DNA of 64,000 nucleotides from Akkermansia sp. N21116 (GTDB lineage Bacteria > Verrucomicrobiota > Verrucomicrobiia > Verrucomicrobiales > Akkermansiaceae). The notes under the pieces are model-generated. The model was not told the DNA's origin. It did not search any database and worked only from the letters and a program-made list of their open reading frames with translations. Shown piece after piece: positions 51,085-60,250 of the stretch (positions are counted from its first letter, which is position 1; each line of letters opens with the position of its first letter). The stretch is from positions 682,001 through 746,000 of the forward strand of contig NZ_CP139035.1 in NCBI RefSeq assembly GCF_029854705.2, given 5' to 3'. A program made the position numbers and the translations under genes.

Positions 51085-51138
51085 TGTTTTTTTTGGTTCT
51101 AAATTGATTTTTATTCTTTGGGAGAAAGGTGGGTGGGA

Positions 51139-53511
51139 TCAATAACAAGGGCAGGGTGATGCAGTCCCCCATTTTTTGTTGGGAGTATTGCCAAGTTCCA
51201 AAATCAGATGGCCACCCTTGACTAGTTCAGAATGAGGAAGACGGAAAGAATTCCAAGGTTTGCCGTTGAGTGTGGCTGCTTGAATATATACGTTTTCCGA
51301 AGAGTTGTTTTTGGTTTCAATGACAAACTTTTTCCCAGGATAATATCTGTTATCAAGACTGATAACGATTTTGTCGAAAATCGGTGATGTAATTTCATAA
51401 TACGGCTGTGTAGATGCCCCACCTTGAACATCAAATAGACCGATAGCCATCAGTACTCCTAGAGCTCCCATTTGTCCCTGATCCTCGTCTCCGTTGTAAC
51501 CGCCATAGGGTGTGATGTTACCAAAGACTTCCTTTTTGATACGGCGTACCCAGTACTGGGTTAACCAGGGAGCTCCCGCGTGACTAAACAGGTGAGCCAT
51601 GTGCAGGGATGGCTGGTTTTCGTAATCCACCCAGTTGCCGGCATGGGCACCATGCGGCGTGATGAATTGATGAGGGGCAGCGTCTTCGAACTGTTTGTTC
51701 AGCTTTGTGGCAAAGACTTTGTTCCCTCCGAGCAGGGAGATGAGATCCGGCAGATTGTGTGGGACATAGTAGGTGAAAATGGCCGAGTTACTTTCCACAA
51801 AACCCGGCATGTTGAATCCCTTGCCGACGGGGGCAAAGTTCTTGATCCAGCTACCGTCCTGGTTTTTAGGGCGCATCCAGCCTGTTTCGGTGTCAAAGAC
51901 ATTCCGATAATTGAAAGAACGTTTCAGGTATTTTTTGTAATCCTCATCCTTGTTCATTCCTTTGGCAAACTGGGCCATGCACCAGTCCTGATAGGCGAAA
52001 TAGAGAGTCATGGCGCAGCCTTCCCGGTGGCTGCCCTTGCCAGGCAGACCTTCGGGGACGAATCCTTTATCTACGTAATTCTGCATGTAGCAATTGGTCT
52101 TCAGTTCATACCCCGCGTGGTCGCGTATACCGCCGGGTTCCGAGTTTTTCAGACAACCTTCGTAGGCTCCCTGTACGTCAAAATCCCGGATCCCCTTATT
52201 GTATGCGGCAGCAATCATCGGGATAGCCTGGTCTCCCACCATGACGTAGGTGTAGTTGCCCCCACTGGGACCACGGGCGATCAACCCTCCATTGTGATAG
52301 TAATCTACTAGTGTCGATACGAAATCGCTCAGGACTTTTGGATAGGCTATGGACCAGAGAATATTGAGGTTGAATTCGGCTCCCCAAAATCCGTCGGAAT
52401 TGTAGGTGCTGCGGATAGAACGACCTTTTTCCAGAGGCACCTGCCGGATTTGAGGAAAATTCCCTGTATTGTCTACATATTTTCCGTTGACATCGGAGAA
52501 GGTATGCCTGCCCAGCAGGGAATGCCACAGGTCTGTGTAGAATTTGATTTTCTCCTGTTCCGTACCGCCTTCTACGGATATTTTCCCCAGTTCCCGGTTC
52601 CATTCGTTGCGAGCCTCGGAGACGACGCGGTCAAAGTCCCAGTGGTCCAGTTCGTTTTTCATATTGAGGGCTGCCTGCTCTTCACTGACGTAGGAAATGG
52701 CTACTTTCATCAGAAGTGGTTTGCCGTCCAAGTCGCCGAACGACACATAACCGCCGATATCGCTGCCTTCCAGAGACTTTTTGGAGACCAGGGTTTTCAC
52801 TTTGTCGACAGGTTCCCAGCCTCCACAGGTCTGGAAGGGCCGGTCAAAACTGATGGCATAGTACACGGTGACGCTTTTCTGTCGCCTCATGGTAGGGGCA
52901 AGGATGGAATATCCGGTCAGTTCTGTCGGAGACTTTTTCCTGAAAGCCGCTTTGGTTGTCGGTCCATGTGCCAGAAAGGCGCCTGCATCTATCAGGACGT
53001 TTGCCGTCCGTCCTTTGGGATATGAATACCGGTGCATGCCTATTCGCGAGGTCGCCGTTAGTTCCGCCGTAATACCATATTTGTCCAGAACGACTTTGTG
53101 ATAACCGGGGATGACGGTTTCCTTTTCGTGGGAAAAGGGGGATTTGTACGCATCCATGCCTTTGTGCCCCAGTATTTCGCCGGTAGTGGGGAACACGGGG
53201 ACGCCTGCCATCTGCCAGCAGTGGACATGGCTGAAGCATTTTATCTCCTTGTCTCCATACAGATACCCCGAGTTCCAGCTTCCCCTGACCTGTGTGTCGG
53301 GGCTCAGGCTGACCATACCGAAAGGTCGTGAGGCCGAGGCAAAATAGAACCAGCGTGACTTGTGGGAATCAATCTGGGGCCGTACGTAGTCAATGGGCTC
53401 TGTCCTTCCGGGAGACGGGAGGATAGTGAATCCCATCATTAGACAGAGCAGAGTGGCTTTACTACACCGGACAAAGCGTTTTGTGGAAATGAAATGAAAG
53501 GGGACATTCAT
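51139..53511 (-). CDS. Secreted alpha-mannosidase, GH92
   Basis: This 790-aa calcium-dependent inverting mannosidase acts on N-glycan or mannan side chains. A signal-like segment (about 14-37) is followed by the N-terminal beta-sandwich (PQIDSHKSRWFYFASASRPFGMVSLSPDTQ) and the (alpha/alpha)6 catalytic domain. The GH92 motifs TDLWHSLLGRHTFSDVNGKY, ENQPSLHMAHLFSHAGAPWLTQYWVRRI and NGDEDQGQMGALGVLMAIGLFDVQGG are present, including the catalytic Glu in NGDEDQG. It starts 250 bp after the PL8-like gene and 54 bp before the GH38-like one. Confidence 0.95.
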   Translation of the reverse strand: MNVPFHFISTKRFVRCSKATLLCLMMGFTILPSPGRTEPIDYVRPQIDSHKSRWFYFASASRPFGMVSLSPDTQVRGSWNSGYLYGDKEIKCFSHVHCWQMAGVPVFPTTGEILGHKGMDAYKSPFSHEKETVIPGYHKVVLDKYGITAELTATSRIGMHRYSYPKGRTANVLIDAGAFLAHGPTTKAAFRKKSPTELTGYSILAPTMRRQKSVTVYYAISFDRPFQTCGGWEPVDKVKTLVSKKSLEGSDIGGYVSFGDLDGKPLLMKVAISYVSEEQAALNMKNELDHWDFDRVVSEARNEWNRELGKISVEGGTEQEKIKFYTDLWHSLLGRHTFSDVNGKYVDNTGNFPQIRQVPLEKGRSIRSTYNSDGFWGAEFNLNILWSIAYPKVLSDFVSTLVDYYHNGGLIARGPSGGNYTYVMVGDQAIPMIAAAYNKGIRDFDVQGAYEGCLKNSEPGGIRDHAGYELKTNCYMQNYVDKGFVPEGLPGKGSHREGCAMTLYFAYQDWCMAQFAKGMNKDEDYKKYLKRSFNYRNVFDTETGWMRPKNQDGSWIKNFAPVGKGFNMPGFVESNSAIFTYYVPHNLPDLISLLGGNKVFATKLNKQFEDAAPHQFITPHGAHAGNWVDYENQPSLHMAHLFSHAGAPWLTQYWVRRIKKEVFGNITPYGGYNGDEDQGQMGALGVLMAIGLFDVQGGASTQPYYEITSPIFDKIVISLDNRYYPGKKFVIETKNNSSENVYIQAATLNGKPWNSFRLPHSELVKGGHLILELGNTPNKKWGTASPCPCY

Positions 53512-53761
53512 GAAAAGAGAGTAAGTTGTGTGAGAATCGCATTTATCGGATTCAGACGGTGTTGTTTTCTATTGGTTAATTAGTTTGAGCAGGAGGCAGG
53601 CTGTACAAATGAGTTTCCCATCTGGTGATTTACATGGAATTCGGGAAGGCATAAGAGACCGTAGACAAGGGAATCAGCAGGAGTGGGAACAGGTTCATTT
53701 TATGTTCTGTATTATGGTTTGGTGGGGAGAAAAGAACAGATGATTTGATTATTGGAATCCT

Positions 53762-56167
53762 TTATTTTGAAGAATGGTTTAGTGAAATGTGCAAGGGTTC
53801 ACCCTTTGACAAATCCGCCTTAAGTACGGTATTTCCCCGTTCATTCGATTTTAGGAATACCTTTGGGGAGTCTTGTCCGGTTTTCAGACTCCATATGCCT
53901 TTTAGTTCCACGGATGCTCGGACAGGTCGGGAAAGATCGGGGAAACAGAGATTCAGGTTTAATTCACCGTTGTTTTTATGCGATTGTTCCAAAATGAGCA
54001 GAGGCGTTTCCGAAGATAGCAGGATGCCTCCGGATAAATCGGATACAGGTTCAAACAAAGAATAGTATATCGTGTGGGAGGGTAAATATTGGGCCTGATG
54101 CACTTGTTTATCCATGCGCATGACTTGGAATAATTTCCCACTTTCCTGCTGTGTGGCAAGCTCTCTCATTCGCTCCTCTGTTGCGGCGGGAACAACCAGA
54201 AATTGATAGGATTTGCCTTGAGGCTTGATTCCGTGATGAATGAAAGCTTTGGCGACCACTATTTCCCCGAGTTTGTTAGCCGGACCGCTTGATGGAGGGC
54301 TTGATTGTTTCCCATAAATGACCTGAATGTCATCGTGCCCACTCGGGACAAAGTACCCTGTAGAGGCGGGAGTGATCATCCACACGGATTCCCGGGAAGA
54401 AATCACCAGTTTGTCTCTGCATTGAATTTCTTTTCCATTCACCATCAATTTATTGCTCTCTTCAGAAACAATATTTTGAAATAAATTTGTAGCAGTGATC
54501 CATTCATCCGGATAATTGCCTTTTGCGGAAATATCAGTTCCTAGGCTGAGCAACATCCCGTTTGTGGCGAAAACGGATTTTCGGAAGAAAAGGTTGGTTT
54601 CTTCAAACCGTTTGCTTCCCCAGGAATCTCCCTGATCGAATACTGCTGCGAAGATTCCGCCTTCTTGTCCCGCCACTGCTCCGGAGAAATTTGTTGTCCG
54701 GGCGTATTGGTCGAACCGGGCCGAGTCATTTCCGGCAGGCATCATGGTTTTCCAGTCTGTGTAGTGTACAGTGGTACTCCCCGGCATCATGTTCCAGTCC
54801 CAGCCGGCGCCATTTCTGTTCTCTCCGTCCGGATAGCCGCATTTGGCAAGTCCTCCTTCGTAAAGAACTTCGAGTGTACCGTGGCTTTGATATCTGCCGA
54901 ACCGGTTTGTTTTGTCATAGATTTCCGCTCCCCACAATTTTGCGGTTGGGCAGCGCATAACAGCTATCCAGTTGTCCTGTCTGTACACGGCAGCCGGGCT
55001 GTAATTAAAGGGATAGAAACCGTTAGCATCCCATTGGGGGGCGTTGGCATATTTCCGTGTTTTGTAAAAGTAATTGTAACAGGATGCCAGTCCCGGGTCA
55101 TACGGGCTACCGTAGACGTCACCTCCCACCTCAATTAGAAGCTCGAACAATTTCTGAGGAAAGGTTACATTCATTCCATAAAAAGGGTGTCTTCCCGCCA
55201 TGCTGTTTGCGAAATAACGGTTATTATCCGATTCCGAACAGACGGACATTAAGTACAGACTGAAAACGGCTTTTCTTAGTCGTTCATAGGCAGATTTATT
55301 AATGCGGAAGGCACTTCCTTTCAGACGTCCCATATATTCTACCCAGGGATTATAGGCATACATGTACCCGTTGTAATGTGATCCATGATGAAAACCTGTT
55401 CCGTCGGGTTTTAAGACGCCTTTTGTTCCGGGAGTGTATTCCGTACAATTAGACAAGAAACGGGAAAATTCCATCAAATACAGGATTGCTTGTTTGTCGT
55501 TCGGATGGTGCAGTGCGCAGACAAACAGATGTGGAAGCATAGTATATATAAAGTCTGAGTTGATCTGCCTCTCATTAGTGTTGGAGGCATCTGAATATAA
55601 GCGATTTATTGTTAAAAAATCTCTTATTGCTGCAATCAATCGTTCTTTCCGCTTATTGTCACATATTGGCAGTGCACTCAGAAAATCAGCTGGAATTTGG
55701 CGTGTATATCTGTAGCTACTACCTTTGCCTTTGGGGAGGCATTCAATAATATTGTCTGTAAACAAACCGTCCAGATAAAGATAGAGATTTGCTTTTGCCT
55801 GAGGATTACCCCCCAAAGCGGCAAAAGACAAACCTCGTACGGTTTGTGCTAGATCTCTGGCCTGTTGGAATGTAATTTTCTTTTTGTCCGGAAGTATATT
55901 CCCCTTGACTGTGGTATTATCTATTCGTCTCAACTGATACTGCTGTAACTGTTGCAGGGCTATTTCCATTTCCTTGGCAGATGCTTTTGGTAACGGCAAA
56001 GGGTATTTCTGTCTCAGCTTGATCAAATCGGCTTTTTTGTCGCTATCTACTTTTCCTTCCAGGCAAGTTTGTTTTACTGATGCTGCATCAACTCCGGAAT
56101 CAATACCCCATACAAGAGGCATCATCAACCAGGAACATAGAATCAAAAGATTTTTTGATGCTTTCAT
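53762..56167 (-). CDS. Secreted polysaccharide lyase, PL8-like (chondroitin/hyaluronan type)
   Basis: This 801-aa protein has a signal peptide (MKASKNLLILCSWLMMPLVWG). The catalytic (alpha/alpha) toroid (about 60-370) contains INSDFIYTMLPHL and PDGTGFHHGSHYNGYMY. His and Tyr in HHGSHYNGY match the catalytic His and Tyr spacing of PL8 lyases (HEGNYPGY-like in chondroitinase ABC), and the Asn candidate is in QINSDF. Beta-sandwich domains follow to the C-terminus. Predicted to cleave uronic-acid-containing host polymers by beta-elimination. The start is the Met that opens the signal sequence; the frame is open another 141 bp upstream. Confidence 0.88.
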   Translation of the reverse strand: MKASKNLLILCSWLMMPLVWGIDSGVDAASVKQTCLEGKVDSDKKADLIKLRQKYPLPLPKASAKEMEIALQQLQQYQLRRIDNTTVKGNILPDKKKITFQQARDLAQTVRGLSFAALGGNPQAKANLYLYLDGLFTDNIIECLPKGKGSSYRYTRQIPADFLSALPICDNKRKERLIAAIRDFLTINRLYSDASNTNERQINSDFIYTMLPHLFVCALHHPNDKQAILYLMEFSRFLSNCTEYTPGTKGVLKPDGTGFHHGSHYNGYMYAYNPWVEYMGRLKGSAFRINKSAYERLRKAVFSLYLMSVCSESDNNRYFANSMAGRHPFYGMNVTFPQKLFELLIEVGGDVYGSPYDPGLASCYNYFYKTRKYANAPQWDANGFYPFNYSPAAVYRQDNWIAVMRCPTAKLWGAEIYDKTNRFGRYQSHGTLEVLYEGGLAKCGYPDGENRNGAGWDWNMMPGSTTVHYTDWKTMMPAGNDSARFDQYARTTNFSGAVAGQEGGIFAAVFDQGDSWGSKRFEETNLFFRKSVFATNGMLLSLGTDISAKGNYPDEWITATNLFQNIVSEESNKLMVNGKEIQCRDKLVISSRESVWMITPASTGYFVPSGHDDIQVIYGKQSSPPSSGPANKLGEIVVAKAFIHHGIKPQGKSYQFLVVPAATEERMRELATQQESGKLFQVMRMDKQVHQAQYLPSHTIYYSLFEPVSDLSGGILLSSETPLLILEQSHKNNGELNLNLCFPDLSRPVRASVELKGIWSLKTGQDSPKVFLKSNERGNTVLKADLSKGEPLHISLNHSSK

Positions 56168-56317
56168 CGTCAGATTTATTTTTATATCTCTTATTTGAGA
56201 AATAAATTGCGCAAGAGACTGATAGTCAAAGTGTTTCATAGAAAGGAAATGAAGATGAATATTCATGAAACGAGAGGAGGGAGAATTGCTCTTGTGGGAT
56301 TCAGACAATGTCGGTTC

Positions 56318-58258
56318 CTATTGTCTAATTGGTTTAAGCAGGAGGCACGCTCCGCCTCCGGGAACGAGATGAACGGGGAGGGTGTCTTTTTCCGTCACAG
56401 TTTTGGAGGATGTGTGCAGGGTTTCCCGATTGTTCAGATAATGAGCGTCGGGACCGTCCTGTGTGATGATTGCCTGATAATATCCGGGAGTGAGGAAGGA
56501 GAGATCTATATCCAGATCCCTAGCGGATTCGTTGGTTGCGGCGGCGATCAGTGTGACTTGGGGCGTTTGGCGAGCCATGACGATGTATTCGCCAATCTTT
56601 CCATCGAGGGTTTTACTCTCGACCCAGGGCATTTGCTGGGCGGAGATGAATTCCAGGAGGGACGGATACCGGGTATAATACTCCGGGATGTCGGGAAGGA
56701 TAGTGGCGCCGGAAAAGACAATCAAGGTACGGGCCGCTTCCGAGACGAGAGTAGAGGGAACCGGCTTGTTTTCATCGGTTCGTGTTGTTGGACCCTGCCT
56801 CAGGTCGAACATGCCGTTGTTCATGTCCAGGGGGCCGGCAACCATATTGACAAATACGGAGGTGAGGAAGGTGGCTGGCGGGAATACCTTGTGACCATCT
56901 AATTGTGCTTGGCAGTATTCCCGGGTAATGGCATTGGGCCATGTTCTCATTTGCCCATATGGATGAACGGGACCGTCATGGAAGTCGATGAGCAGATGGT
57001 TGCGGGCGCAGAGTTCGGTGATACGGCGGGTACGGGCATTTTTTTCTTCGGGAGTCCCGTTCATGAATCCGTATTTGACACCGGCTGCTCCCCATCGGGC
57101 ATATTGTTCCAGCGTTTTGTCGAGCGGATATTGGCGGCCTCCGACATCGTTCAGATACAGCCAGACACCGACATTTTTTTGTTTGCCGTACTGGATAATT
57201 TTTTGAACGTCTTCCGTTTTGCCGCCTTGGAGGGGATTGGAGTCCTTCTGGAATTCGGGGCCGTACCAATTGGCATCCAGAACAAGGTGTTTGATGTTGT
57301 GGTCCGAAGCGAAGTCTACCATGCGTACCCACGACGGGTAATCCATGTGGTATGTGAATCCATCGGTTTTCGCTCCGTTGATCCGCCAGTCCCAGACACA
57401 GACTCCGGGGCGTACCCATGAGAAGTCCAAGGATGGATCAGGTGGGGGATTCAACAGCTCCAGCAGATGGGAATCGATTGCAACTCCGGGGGTTTCCCCG
57501 CAGAATACCACGCGCCAGGGCGATGGGGTGTCGCTGTTCAGCATGCCGGGACGGGAAGGGATAGTGAAGTCGCAAGAGCCTTCTTCCGACTGCAATTTCA
57601 TAGGCTCTCCGGTTCTCAGATCTGCTTCATGGATAGCCATGAAATGGCCTGTGCCAGTATCAATGGTCATGACGGGGAGGCGTACGGCATGACATACGGA
57701 GAGTTTTTCCGGGCCGATATTGGCGTTTTCTCCATTGTAGAACCAAGCGGTGTAATCTCCGGCAAAACGGAATTCGGTCGATTCTTTTTCAAATGGGCGA
57801 GTATTGTTTTCCGTATGGTGAATGTTGTAACGAAAGGCCAGCCCATCATCATAAAGCCGGACGACAATATCGATGTTAGCCGGAAATGTTTGTTGTGTAC
57901 CGGATTCCGGGGATTTCAGGGGCAGAATGACTTCTTCATAGCGTTCCGGAACGAGGGATCGTTTACCCCAAACTGGTTTCCAGAATCCCCGATAGGATTT
58001 ATGTTGCGGGGTGGAAATGTGCCAGCCGGAGCCGGGGACTTGCGTACCATCTTTTGTGGTATAGCCCATAGGAGATTCCGCAATGAGAGGAGTACCTTGA
58101 TACGACAATGTGTACGTGACATTCCCCTGTGGAGTTTGCCGGATTTGGCAGGTTAATTGCTCGTTGGGAGACTTGAGCTGATACGATGGAGATGCATACG
58201 TTTGCAGCGACAGGCATACCAGTGGTAATATCAATGAAGTGATAGGAAACGATTTCAT
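56318..58258 (-). CDS. Secreted glycoside hydrolase, GH97
   Basis: This 646-aa enzyme has a signal peptide (MKSFPITSLILPLVCLSLQTYA). The N-terminal beta-super-sandwich (SPNEQLTCQIRQTPQGNVTYTLSYQG) leads to the TIM barrel with HMDYPSWVRMVDFASDH, LVLDANWYG and GVWLYLNDVGG. The key position in GAAGVKYGFMNG has Gly where retaining alpha-galactosidases have the nucleophile Asp, which points to the inverting, SusB-like alpha-glucosidase subgroup. HLLIDFHDGPVHPYGQMRTWPN is the next motif. Short C-terminal beta-sandwich. The ATG at 58285 is an alternative nine codons upstream. It follows a 372-bp AT-rich spacer. Confidence 0.94.
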   Translation of the reverse strand: MKSFPITSLILPLVCLSLQTYASPSYQLKSPNEQLTCQIRQTPQGNVTYTLSYQGTPLIAESPMGYTTKDGTQVPGSGWHISTPQHKSYRGFWKPVWGKRSLVPERYEEVILPLKSPESGTQQTFPANIDIVVRLYDDGLAFRYNIHHTENNTRPFEKESTEFRFAGDYTAWFYNGENANIGPEKLSVCHAVRLPVMTIDTGTGHFMAIHEADLRTGEPMKLQSEEGSCDFTIPSRPGMLNSDTPSPWRVVFCGETPGVAIDSHLLELLNPPPDPSLDFSWVRPGVCVWDWRINGAKTDGFTYHMDYPSWVRMVDFASDHNIKHLVLDANWYGPEFQKDSNPLQGGKTEDVQKIIQYGKQKNVGVWLYLNDVGGRQYPLDKTLEQYARWGAAGVKYGFMNGTPEEKNARTRRITELCARNHLLIDFHDGPVHPYGQMRTWPNAITREYCQAQLDGHKVFPPATFLTSVFVNMVAGPLDMNNGMFDLRQGPTTRTDENKPVPSTLVSEAARTLIVFSGATILPDIPEYYTRYPSLLEFISAQQMPWVESKTLDGKIGEYIVMARQTPQVTLIAAATNESARDLDIDLSFLTPGYYQAIITQDGPDAHYLNNRETLHTSSKTVTEKDTLPVHLVPGGGACLLLKPIRQ

Positions 58259-58630
58259 GAAGATTGAAGGAGAATGTGTTATCAATATGATGGAAGAGGC
58301 GGAATGTATGAGAAATCTTTTTAAAAATACGGATAGATATCCCTTGAATTATAAGAAAATAATTGAAAATGATTGTGTTATGATTCGATTGAGTGTCATT
58401 TGAACAATAATGAATTGTTTAAATAATTAATTTACAGCTTATTGTATATATAATTGGTTGAATTTATATTTGCAATAAGGCTGTTATTTGCTGGTTCCCG
58501 GTTTATTCTGTAGAGCAGACAAGCCAATCCTGCATTATCCTGTTTATGTCCTGTATTAAAACAGACTTATGGGGAACGATAACGATTCCGTGCAAGAGGA
58601 AGAGGGCGTGGAAAATTAGGATGGTGAACA
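58259..58630 (-). other. AT-rich intergenic region, probable promoter of the GH97 gene
   Basis: No gene is seen. The segment 58310-58480 is markedly AT-rich compared with its surroundings, with TATAT and AATT runs and no long inverted repeat. It separates the GH97-GH95 genes from the GH43 cluster and probably holds their promoter. Confidence 0.45.
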
Positions 58631-60202
58631 TTATTTGTCAGTGAAGCGGAACCAATTGAAGTCGACGTGTCCGTCTTTGCCTTCATCTTTGGTGGTGAAG
58701 TTGAACAGGGCAAAACGGTTGGCTGTCCAGGGCAGGCCGAGGCCCATTTTCAAAGTGTTGCCAATGGGTATGAAATGCTGACCGTCGGTGCTATAATAGA
58801 AGCGGGCTGTAAAATCTTTGTCCATGGCGCGAGCCCGTATCCAGAGTTTATTGCCGGTGAACTTCTCGACAGGTGTTTCTATAATTGCACCGTTGTTGCA
58901 CATAACGATTTTTCTGGTGTTTCCGTCCTGGGTGACGGCGACATAGGCATAGGGAAATTGGAAAATACCGAATCCGGCGACATTGCCATCTTTTAGCCCG
59001 GAGACATCCATTTCCACGGTTCCTTCCGAATTGGGCCCCTGAACACGCTGTGTTAGAGTATTGCGCGCATCTTTCAGATCCCTGGCCGGGAGTGCTTTCA
59101 AGCGCATGAATCCGGACTTTTCCGTCAACGACCATTTGGTATTGTCGGGATTGTGGTTCCACTGCCATTGCAATCCCAGTTTCGGCGCATTAAATTCATC
59201 GGTCGTTGCGGGACTGCTTACGGGGAATGTTTTGCCGACAGCTGGTTTGGGATATGTGATGGCATCTTTACCATTGGCTCCCAGCATGGGCCATCCATCC
59301 ACCCATGTGACTGGAACTAGGTAGGGTACGCGTCCGATAGCACCACGGTCTTGCATGATGATGAACCACCAGTCCCCGTTTTTTAATTGGACCATACCCC
59401 CCTGGTGCAATCCATTGCCGGGGTAGGAACTGTCGTCGTCCATGATCAGCTTGTGCTCATAAGGCCCGTAAATGTTGTCGGACCGGAGGCATATTTGCCA
59501 TCCTCCGGTACCTCCTGCCGGACAGGTGATGTAGTACTTTCCGTTGATCTTGTACATGTGCGACCCTTCCATGCCGAATCCGCCGCCGAGAGTCTTACTG
59601 TCCTTGAAGCCTTTATCCCATATTTTGACGTTTTCTCCCTTGACGGATTTGACGTCGGAATTGAGTTCGGTGATGTACAAATCGTGTTGTCCATGAACGA
59701 CATAAACCTTGCCATCATCATCGAAGAACAGACCGGGATCATACAGATATTCCGGGAAAATCGTTCTCTTCCAGGGGCCTTCGGGTTTGTCTGCTTCGCA
59801 CACGGAAAAATGTCCCTTTTCGATACCGCGCCCATAAGGAGTGCAGAAGGCGACGTAGAATTTGCCCTTGTTGTAGCGAATGGAGTTAGCCCAGGAGCCA
59901 TTGAGGTAGAGACTGCCGCCTTTCAAATCGTATCGCGGGTCTTCGTCGTAACGGTCAATGGCATAACCGATCATCTTCCAGTTGACCAGATCCCTGGATG
60001 TGGCGATGGGCGAGCCAGGAACATAGTGCATGCTGGTGGATACCATGTAGAAATCGTCTCCTACGCGGATGACATCGGGATCCGGCCAGTCCCCCCACAT
60101 GAGGGGGTTGGTAAACGTGCCGTTGCCGTTGTCGGGAGTCCAGGCATACAGAGGGGCTGGGAAAAGGAGGCACAGGAGGCTTATGGTGCATAGCTTTTTC
60201 AT
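58631..60202 (-). CDS. Secreted glycoside hydrolase, GH43
   Basis: This 523-aa protein has a signal peptide (ends PLYA, residue 20). The five-bladed propeller catalytic domain opens with TNPLMWGDWPDPDVIRVGDDFYMVSTSM; the Asp of DWPDPDVIR is the base. Next come YDPGLFFDDDGKVYVV (pKa Asp) and GMEGSHMYKINGKYYI (acid Glu in GMEGSH). The C-terminal 200 residues form a concanavalin-like sandwich (DEFNAPKLGLQWQWNHNPD, FNFTTKDEG), usual in beta-xylosidase/arabinofuranosidase members. Specificity is not resolved. It begins the downstream part of a three-gene run, 48 bp after the gene at 60251. Confidence 0.94.
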   Translation of the reverse strand: MKKLCTISLLCLLFPAPLYAWTPDNGNGTFTNPLMWGDWPDPDVIRVGDDFYMVSTSMHYVPGSPIATSRDLVNWKMIGYAIDRYDEDPRYDLKGGSLYLNGSWANSIRYNKGKFYVAFCTPYGRGIEKGHFSVCEADKPEGPWKRTIFPEYLYDPGLFFDDDGKVYVVHGQHDLYITELNSDVKSVKGENVKIWDKGFKDSKTLGGGFGMEGSHMYKINGKYYITCPAGGTGGWQICLRSDNIYGPYEHKLIMDDDSSYPGNGLHQGGMVQLKNGDWWFIIMQDRGAIGRVPYLVPVTWVDGWPMLGANGKDAITYPKPAVGKTFPVSSPATTDEFNAPKLGLQWQWNHNPDNTKWSLTEKSGFMRLKALPARDLKDARNTLTQRVQGPNSEGTVEMDVSGLKDGNVAGFGIFQFPYAYVAVTQDGNTRKIVMCNNGAIIETPVEKFTGNKLWIRARAMDKDFTARFYYSTDGQHFIPIGNTLKMGLGLPWTANRFALFNFTTKDEGKDGHVDFNWFRFTDK

Positions 60203-60250
60203 GGTGATGGGGGGAGTATATTTCTTATAAATGTTTTTGGGGTGAGTCCC

